From: JBHGBB01 sp041946755
GTDB lineage: Bacteria > UBP4 > UBA4092 > JAOAEQ01
Length of the DNA stretch: 17,195 bases
NCBI GenBank assembly: GCA_041946755.1
Contig: JBHGBB010000064.1
Location: 1-17,195 of the forward strand
Direction of reading: 5' to 3'
The position numbers and the translations under genes are program-made. The first letter of the stretch is position 1, and every line of letters starts with the position of its first letter. Shown here piece after piece: positions 12,653-17,195 of this stretch. The notes beneath the pieces are model-generated. The model saw only the letters and a program-made list of their open reading frames with translations. It did no database searches and was not told the origin of the DNA.

Positions 12653-13888
12653 ATGCACTTATATAAGAAATTAAGCATTATACTGGGTCTGATTATAATA
12701 ATAGTCATAGCCGGGTGTGGCAAGACTAACTCTGCGAAATCGGATAAATCCCAGAAACAACAGGCAGTACCAGTAGTCGTCGCAACGGTAGCACAGAAAG
12801 ATATCCCACTCCAATTTCGGACCATCGGAACTGTTGAAGAGTATTCCATCGTTTCAGTATTAAGCCAGGTCGGTGGGACGATTTCTTCAGTAAACTTCAA
12901 ACCCGGGCAGCAGGTTAATAAAGGGGCATTATTATTTACCATCGATCCGCGGCCGTTCCAGACCACGCTACAACAGATGGAAGCGAATGTAGCGAAAGAT
13001 TCCGCCCAATTATTGCAAGCGTATGCGACGTTATCCAAAGATTCCGCCCAATTAAACTATGCAAAACAGCAGGTAGACCGGTATGCGGATTTGATTAAAG
13101 CTGGAGTAGTGACTCAGGAAGCTTATGACCAAATCATTTTGAATCAGAAGACTATTGCCGCTACTATTCAAGCGGATTTAGCTACGATTAATGCTATTGA
13201 ACAAACCATCCAAGCCGATCGAGCGGTATATGCAAATGCGAAACTCCAATTGGATTATTGCTATATCCATGCGCCGATGGCTGGGATTACCGGGGATTAT
13301 TTGGTTGATCAAGGGAATGTGGTTAAATCGAGTGATAAAGCGCTGGTGACTATCAGTCAGTTAGACCCGATCTATATTTCGTTTTCAATACCGCAGAATG
13401 ATTTAGCAGAACTGAAAAAATATATGACCGGTAAAACCTTAAAGGTTGAAGCGATAATCAAGAATGATACCGAGCATACGGTAACCGGTGACCTGAGTTT
13501 TTTAAATAGTGCGATTGATAGAACGACCGGTACTTTGAAATTAAAAGCGATATTCCACAATCAATCTTATAAACTATGGCCGGGACAGTTTGTGAACGTT
13601 ATCTTAACCTTGCAAGTCGAACCGAATCGCATCGTGGTGCCTGAAGAAACGATACAGACTGGGCAGCAGGGTCAGTTCGCGTATGTGGTTAAACCGGATA
13701 AGACCGTTGAATCTCGACCGGTAGTTACCGGCCGGGAATATAACCATGATATTATCGTTGAAAAAGGATTGGCTCCGGGCGAAATTGTAGTTACTGACGG
13801 CCAGATCCGTTTGACTCCCGGTGCGAAAGTAGACATTAAGAAAACAGGCTTAAGTGAAAAGTCCGAAGTCCAAAGTCCAAACCAATAA
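12653..13888 (+). CDS. RND efflux periplasmic adaptor (membrane fusion lipoprotein)
   Basis: This 411-residue protein has a lipoprotein signal peptide with lipobox IAGC and lipidated C22. After a polar linker come the adaptor domains: a beta-barrel entry (VPVVVATVAQKDIPL), the split lipoyl half motif (VLSQVGGTISSVNFKPGQQV, then KGALLFTIDPRPF), a long alpha-hairpin (about 100-190, rich in KDSAQL repeats), the second lipoyl half (YIHAPMAGITGDYL) and a C-terminal barrel ending IVVTDGQIRLTPGAKVDI. This is the MdtA/AcrA architecture, bridging the TolC-family channel and the RND pump. RBS gggag lies 7 bases before the ATG. The last 10 codons (EKSEVQSPNQ) fall inside a word repeat, so the true ancestral C-terminus probably ended nearer KKTG. 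The gene is 39 bp before the pump. Confidence 0.93.
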   Translation: MHLYKKLSIILGLIIIIVIAGCGKTNSAKSDKSQKQQAVPVVVATVAQKDIPLQFRTIGTVEEYSIVSVLSQVGGTISSVNFKPGQQVNKGALLFTIDPRPFQTTLQQMEANVAKDSAQLLQAYATLSKDSAQLNYAKQQVDRYADLIKAGVVTQEAYDQIILNQKTIAATIQADLATINAIEQTIQADRAVYANAKLQLDYCYIHAPMAGITGDYLVDQGNVVKSSDKALVTISQLDPIYISFSIPQNDLAELKKYMTGKTLKVEAIIKNDTEHTVTGDLSFLNSAIDRTTGTLKLKAIFHNQSYKLWPGQFVNVILTLQVEPNRIVVPEETIQTGQQGQFAYVVKPDKTVESRPVVTGREYNHDIIVEKGLAPGEIVVTDGQIRLTPGAKVDIKKTGLSEKSEVQSPNQ

Positions 13889-13914
13889 AACTTAGGACTT
13901 AAGACTCAGGACTT
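13859..13914. repeat. Inverted word repeat across the adaptor stop codon
   Basis: The arms 13859-13878 (aagtccgaagtccaaagtcc) and 13895-13914 (ggacttaagactcaggactt) pair at 16 of 20 positions around a 16-base centre. The stop codon of the adaptor lies in the centre (13886-13888), and the agga just after the right arm is the only plausible ribosome-binding site of the pump gene. An mRNA hairpin here could couple or tune translation of the pump. Confidence 0.65.
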
Positions 13915-13927
13915 AGGATTTTTTAGT

Positions 13928-16900
13928 ATGAATATTTCCGATTTATTTATTCGTCGGCCGATAATGACCAGTTTGGTGATGATTGCCATCATGCTGTTTG
14001 GGATTATGGCATATCAATCGCTACCGGTCAGTGATTTACCGAATGTTGATTATCCGACTATCCAGGTTTCCGCATCGTTACCCGGTGCCAGCCCGGAAAC
14101 TATGGCTTCTTCGGTAGCCACTCCGCTGGAAAAACAATTCTCGACTATTGCCGGATTGGAAGAGATGAATTCGGTGAATTATCAAGGGTCGACCCAGATT
14201 GTGCTCCAATTCAGTTTAAGCCGCAACATCGATGCGGCGGCGCAAGATGTCCAGTCGGCAATAGCTAAAGTTGCCCGGCAGCTACCGTCAGAAATGCCCA
14301 GTGCACCGACCTATCAGAAAGTTAACCCGGCAGATTCGCCGATTGTATTCATTTCGCTATCTTCTCCAACCTTACCGTTATATACGCTGGATGAATATGC
14401 GGAAACGGTTATGGCGCAACGGATTTCGATGGTAGATGGCGTTGCGCAGGTCTCGGTATATGGCGGTCAGGCGTATGCGGTTCGAATCCAACTTAATCCG
14501 GAAGAACTGGCTACCCGGGGGATTGGTATCGATGAGGTAGCTAGTGCAATCGATGCCGCCAATGTGAATATGCCTACCGGCACTCTTTATGGACCGCATC
14601 GGGCATATACGGTCCAGGCGAATGGGCAGATAACCGATGCCGCAATGTTCCGTCCGTTAATCGTAACGTATCGAAATGGATATCCGGTCCGATTAAGCGA
14701 TTTAGGGAAAGTATATGATAGCGTCTCGAATACCAGAACCGCAGCGTGGAATGTCGATCAGCGGGCGATCGTGCTAGCGATCCAGCGGCAGCCGGGAACC
14801 AATACCGTTAAAGTTGCCGATGATATTAAAGCGTTACTACCATCGTTACGGCAATATATTCCAGCTTCGGTAAATATCGAGATTTTATACGACCGGTCGG
14901 AATCGATTCAAGAATCGGTACAGGATGTTAAATTCACCCTGATTCTAACTATCGGTTTAGTCATTTTAATTATTTTCCTTTTCCTGCGGAACCTTTCGGC
15001 AACAATTATTCCGAGTTTAGCGTTGCCGATATCGCTCATCGGTACTTTCACCACCATGGCGCTTTTGGGGTATAGTATCGATAACCTGTCGTTGATGGCA
15101 TTAATTCTCTGCGTTGGCTTCGTTGTTGACGACGCCATTGTTATGCTGGAGAACATCGTTCGGCATATGGAACATGGAGAAACCCCGATGCAGGCTGCGT
15201 TTAAAGGGTCGAAAGAAATCGGATTCACCATTTTATCCATGACCTTATCTTTAGCGGCGGTATTTATCCCGATTCTATTTATGGGCGGGATATTAGGCCG
15301 GTTATTCCATGAATTTGCAGTGACTATTACTTCGGCAATTCTCATTTCCGGATTCGTTTCGTTAACCTTAACCCCGATGCTATGCAGCCGGTTCCTCAGA
15401 CCGCCGGGACAAATCCGGCATCATAAGCTGTTTATAGCTTCTGAAAAAGTGTTCCAGGGAATGATTAGTGTTTATGATTGGAGCTTGAAGAAGGTATTGC
15501 ACTATCGGCGAATCGTTATGCTGTCATCATTGGTTATGTTGGCGATAACCGTTTATTTGTTTATTATTATTCCTAAAGGATTTATCCCGAGTGAAGATGC
15601 GGGGCGATTGATGGTTACTACTGAAGCGGTTGAAGGGATATCGTTTGACGATATGGTGCAACACCAGAAAATGGCTAATGAGATCATTAAGAACGACCCG
15701 AATATCGATTCGTTTATGTCGAATGCCGGCGGACGGAGCATTTCTAATACCGGGAGTCTGATGTTACGCCTTAAACCGCGCGACCAGCGGAAAATGTCGA
15801 TTGATGAAGTGATGCAGAGTTTGCGCCGGAAGTTATCGGTTATTCCGGGAATCAGGGTTTATATTCAGAATCCCCCACCGATTCGCATCGGTGGATTATC
15901 AAGTCGCAGTCTATATCAATTCTCATTACAGTGTCCGAATGTCGATGATTTGAATAAATATACCCCGATTTTGGTGAGTAAACTTCAGGAAATCCCGGAA
16001 TTAATCGAGGTTACCAGCGATCTCCAGATCAAGAATCCGCAGGTTAATCTGACCATTGACCGGGAACAGGCGACTGCCCTGGGGTTAACGGCAACGCAGA
16101 TTGAGACCGCGTTATATACCGCCTATGGTTCCCGGCAGGTATCAACCATCTATTCCGCATCGAATGAATATGATGTTATTTTGGAATTAGAACCGGAATA
16201 TCAATCGAATCCCGCGGCGTTATCGATGCTGTATGTCAAATCCAGCAATGGGAATTTAGTGCCCTTGAATGCGGTAGCGAAAGTATCGCAATCATTCGGG
16301 CCGTTATCACTCAGCCATGCAGGACAATTGCCATCGGCAACCATCTCGTTTAATTTAAAGCCGGATGCGAGTCTTGGCCCGGCAGTAGAAAAAGTCAAAG
16401 AAGTAGCCAAATCGGTTCTCCCTTCATCGATATCGACCCGGTTTATCGGCAGCGCGCAAGCGTTCCAGTCCTCGATGCAAGGGTTAGGATTATTATTGGT
16501 TTTAGCGATTCTGGTGATCTATATGGTATTAGGTATTCTCTATGAGAGCTATGCCCATCCGATAACCATTCTATCCGGGTTACCTTCAGCCGGAGTAGGA
16601 GCGTTATTAACCTTATTGATATTCAGGGTAGAGTTGAATATCTATGCGTTCGTTGGTATCATCATGCTGGTCGGGTTGGTTAAAAAGAACGCGATTATTA
16701 TGATTGATTTCGCGCTGGAAGCGCAGCGGACTGAAGGGAAATCTCCGGCAGAAGCGATTTATCAAGGATGTTTAGTCCGGTTCCGGCCGATTATGATGAC
16801 TACCATGTGCGCTTTAATGGGAACCCTGCCGATAGCGTTAGGATTCGGGGCGGGAGCCCAATCCCGGCGGCCATTAGGTTTAGCGGTGGTTGGCGGATTA

Positions 16901-17026
16901 TTATTTTCCCAATTCGTTACCCTCTATATCACCCCGGTATTCTATACCTATATGGAAACGTTTGTTAACCATACCCGGAAAGTATTACGCAAACTCCATA
17001 TCATGAAGGCTGAAGAACCGAAATAG
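13928..17026 (+). CDS. RND-family efflux pump, MdtB/MdtC-like
   Basis: This 1032-residue protein has the complete 12-helix RND layout. TM1 is at about 12-30 (FIRRP ahead of it), with the first large periplasmic loop (about 31-335). TM2-6 span about 335-490, TM7 is at about 528-549, followed by the second loop (about 550-850), and TM8-12 span about 853-1008. The proton relay residues are D401 and D402 in GFVVDDAIVMLENI and K920 in VGLVKKNAIIMIDFA. The opening run VSASLPGASPETMASSVATP is typical of the MdtB/MdtC and OqxB-like group. Together with the adaptor and the TolC-family channel it should expel small hydrophobic or amphipathic compounds by proton antiport; substrate range cannot be read. 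The gene follows the adaptor by 39 bp and is followed by an intrinsic terminator. Confidence 0.95.
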   Translation: MNISDLFIRRPIMTSLVMIAIMLFGIMAYQSLPVSDLPNVDYPTIQVSASLPGASPETMASSVATPLEKQFSTIAGLEEMNSVNYQGSTQIVLQFSLSRNIDAAAQDVQSAIAKVARQLPSEMPSAPTYQKVNPADSPIVFISLSSPTLPLYTLDEYAETVMAQRISMVDGVAQVSVYGGQAYAVRIQLNPEELATRGIGIDEVASAIDAANVNMPTGTLYGPHRAYTVQANGQITDAAMFRPLIVTYRNGYPVRLSDLGKVYDSVSNTRTAAWNVDQRAIVLAIQRQPGTNTVKVADDIKALLPSLRQYIPASVNIEILYDRSESIQESVQDVKFTLILTIGLVILIIFLFLRNLSATIIPSLALPISLIGTFTTMALLGYSIDNLSLMALILCVGFVVDDAIVMLENIVRHMEHGETPMQAAFKGSKEIGFTILSMTLSLAAVFIPILFMGGILGRLFHEFAVTITSAILISGFVSLTLTPMLCSRFLRPPGQIRHHKLFIASEKVFQGMISVYDWSLKKVLHYRRIVMLSSLVMLAITVYLFIIIPKGFIPSEDAGRLMVTTEAVEGISFDDMVQHQKMANEIIKNDPNIDSFMSNAGGRSISNTGSLMLRLKPRDQRKMSIDEVMQSLRRKLSVIPGIRVYIQNPPPIRIGGLSSRSLYQFSLQCPNVDDLNKYTPILVSKLQEIPELIEVTSDLQIKNPQVNLTIDREQATALGLTATQIETALYTAYGSRQVSTIYSASNEYDVILELEPEYQSNPAALSMLYVKSSNGNLVPLNAVAKVSQSFGPLSLSHAGQLPSATISFNLKPDASLGPAVEKVKEVAKSVLPSSISTRFIGSAQAFQSSMQGLGLLLVLAILVIYMVLGILYESYAHPITILSGLPSAGVGALLTLLIFRVELNIYAFVGIIMLVGLVKKNAIIMIDFALEAQRTEGKSPAEAIYQGCLVRFRPIMMTTMCALMGTLPIALGFGAGAQSRRPLGLAVVGGLLFSQFVTLYITPVFYTYMETFVNHTRKVLRKLHIMKAEEPK

Positions 17027-17030
17027 GTTG

Positions 17031-17061
17031 GGGTTGAAAATATTCAACCCTTGTTTATTTT
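17031..17061 (+). terminator. Intrinsic terminator of the efflux operon
   Basis: GGGTTGAA (17031-17038), loop AATA (17039-17042) and TTCAACCC (17043-17050) make a perfect 8-bp stem. It is followed by the T-rich tail ttgtttatttt, five bases after the pump stop codon. It is Rho-independent in form. Confidence 0.8.
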
Positions 17062-17108
17062 CGGGTAGGGGCGAGGTTTCCTCACCCGGATGCGTTCCTT
17101 CTTATGTC

Positions 17109-17154
17109 ATTCTCGCAAGAGTCGAGTCTCCGACCTGCGGAGGCAGGAATCCAG
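17109..17154 (+). repeat. Dispersed repeat, copy B
   Basis: It begins attctcgcaagagtcgagtc and shares that frame with the copy at 5843-5883. It then carries gacctgcggaggcaggaat with a CCTGC/GCAGG stem (17134-17147) and ends atccag. The surrounding tgtcattc and ggaatccag are the wording of the small inverted repeats common in bacterial spacers, as I remember them. Confidence 0.65.
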
Positions 17155-17165
17155 AATAAATCGAA

Positions 17166-17192
17166 ATCAAATTGGCAGCCTGCCAATCTGAT
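17166..17192. repeat. Near-perfect 27-bp palindrome at the right edge
   Basis: ATCA-a-ATTGGCAG, a single central c, CTGCCAAT-c-TGAT: 12 of 13 arm positions pair. It lies downstream of the dispersed repeat in the final spacer, with no gene seen on its right before the window ends. It could be a terminator stem for a gene beyond the edge or an operator. Confidence 0.6.
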
Positions 17193-17195
17193 CCG

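Noticed and set aside
12592..13038. A 148-residue minus-strand frame over the adaptor start
   Set aside because: It is antisense to the adaptor, whose lipobox and lipoyl motifs are clear, and its start of reading is inside the repeat element.
1..17195. CRISPR arrays, tRNA, rRNA, prophage or insertion-sequence genes
   Set aside because: No regularly spaced identical repeats of CRISPR size, no cloverleaf and no transposase or phage proteins were seen on either strand.

Overview
The window (17,195 bases, moderate to low GC) reads as a chromosomal fragment of an uncultivated-type diderm (Gram-negative) bacterium. It carries an outer-membrane TolC-family protein, a lipidated RND adaptor, an RND pump, a PilT/PilU-type pilus ATPase and a peptidoglycan-recycling enzyme. 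I cannot name the phylum from the sequence. A FTR-rubredoxin fusion, DUF116 and a two-domain KaiC-like ATPase fit an anaerobic or deep-branching lineage, but this is inference. I see no phage, plasmid, IS, tRNA, rRNA or CRISPR signature.

Layout. Positions 1-5546 hold six genes, all on the minus strand, listed in transcription order: a membrane DUF116 protein, a soluble dolichol/polyprenol-phosphate mannose synthase-like glycosyltransferase, a PilT/PilU-family retraction ATPase, a two-domain KaiC-like ATPase, a single-domain CheY-like response regulator, and an exported SH3-like/TPR-like protein cut off by the window edge. A 686-bp gene-free divergent region follows. It contains a perfect 46-bp palindrome, hairpins, one copy of a dispersed repeat, and a perfect-consensus sigma70 promoter (TTGACA-17-TATAAT) that drives namZ on the plus strand (exo-beta-N-acetylmuramidase family, DUF1343). 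Convergent to namZ is a minus-strand redox operon: an exported molybdopterin-domain protein of the sulfite oxidase/MsrP type, a glutaredoxin, and a ferredoxin:thioredoxin reductase catalytic subunit fused to rubredoxin. On the plus strand come an exported seven-repeat SBBP beta-propeller protein and then a complete tripartite efflux operon (OMF, lipoprotein adaptor, MdtB/MdtC-like RND pump) closed by a clear intrinsic terminator.

How the genes may work together. The efflux trio forms one machine. The molybdoenzyme, glutaredoxin and FTR-rubredoxin probably form a thiol/electron-transfer set. The KaiC-like ATPase, PilT/PilU ATPase and CheY-like regulator suggest a signalling module acting on pilus-driven surface behaviour. 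It resembles in parts the ArlH (KaiC-like)/ArlI (PilT-superfamily) pair of archaella, and is the most interesting candidate for an undescribed system here. KaiC phospho-site residues are absent, so I do not read it as a circadian clock.

A second theme is intergenic. Almost every spacer carries a short degenerate tandem repeat of 7-10 nt words (for example tcgaat, agtaccaaa, gtgttcatc, gttaagaat, ggactt). Several are arranged as inverted repeats inside operons, and in places they supply start codons, last codons or ribosome-binding sites to the neighbouring genes.
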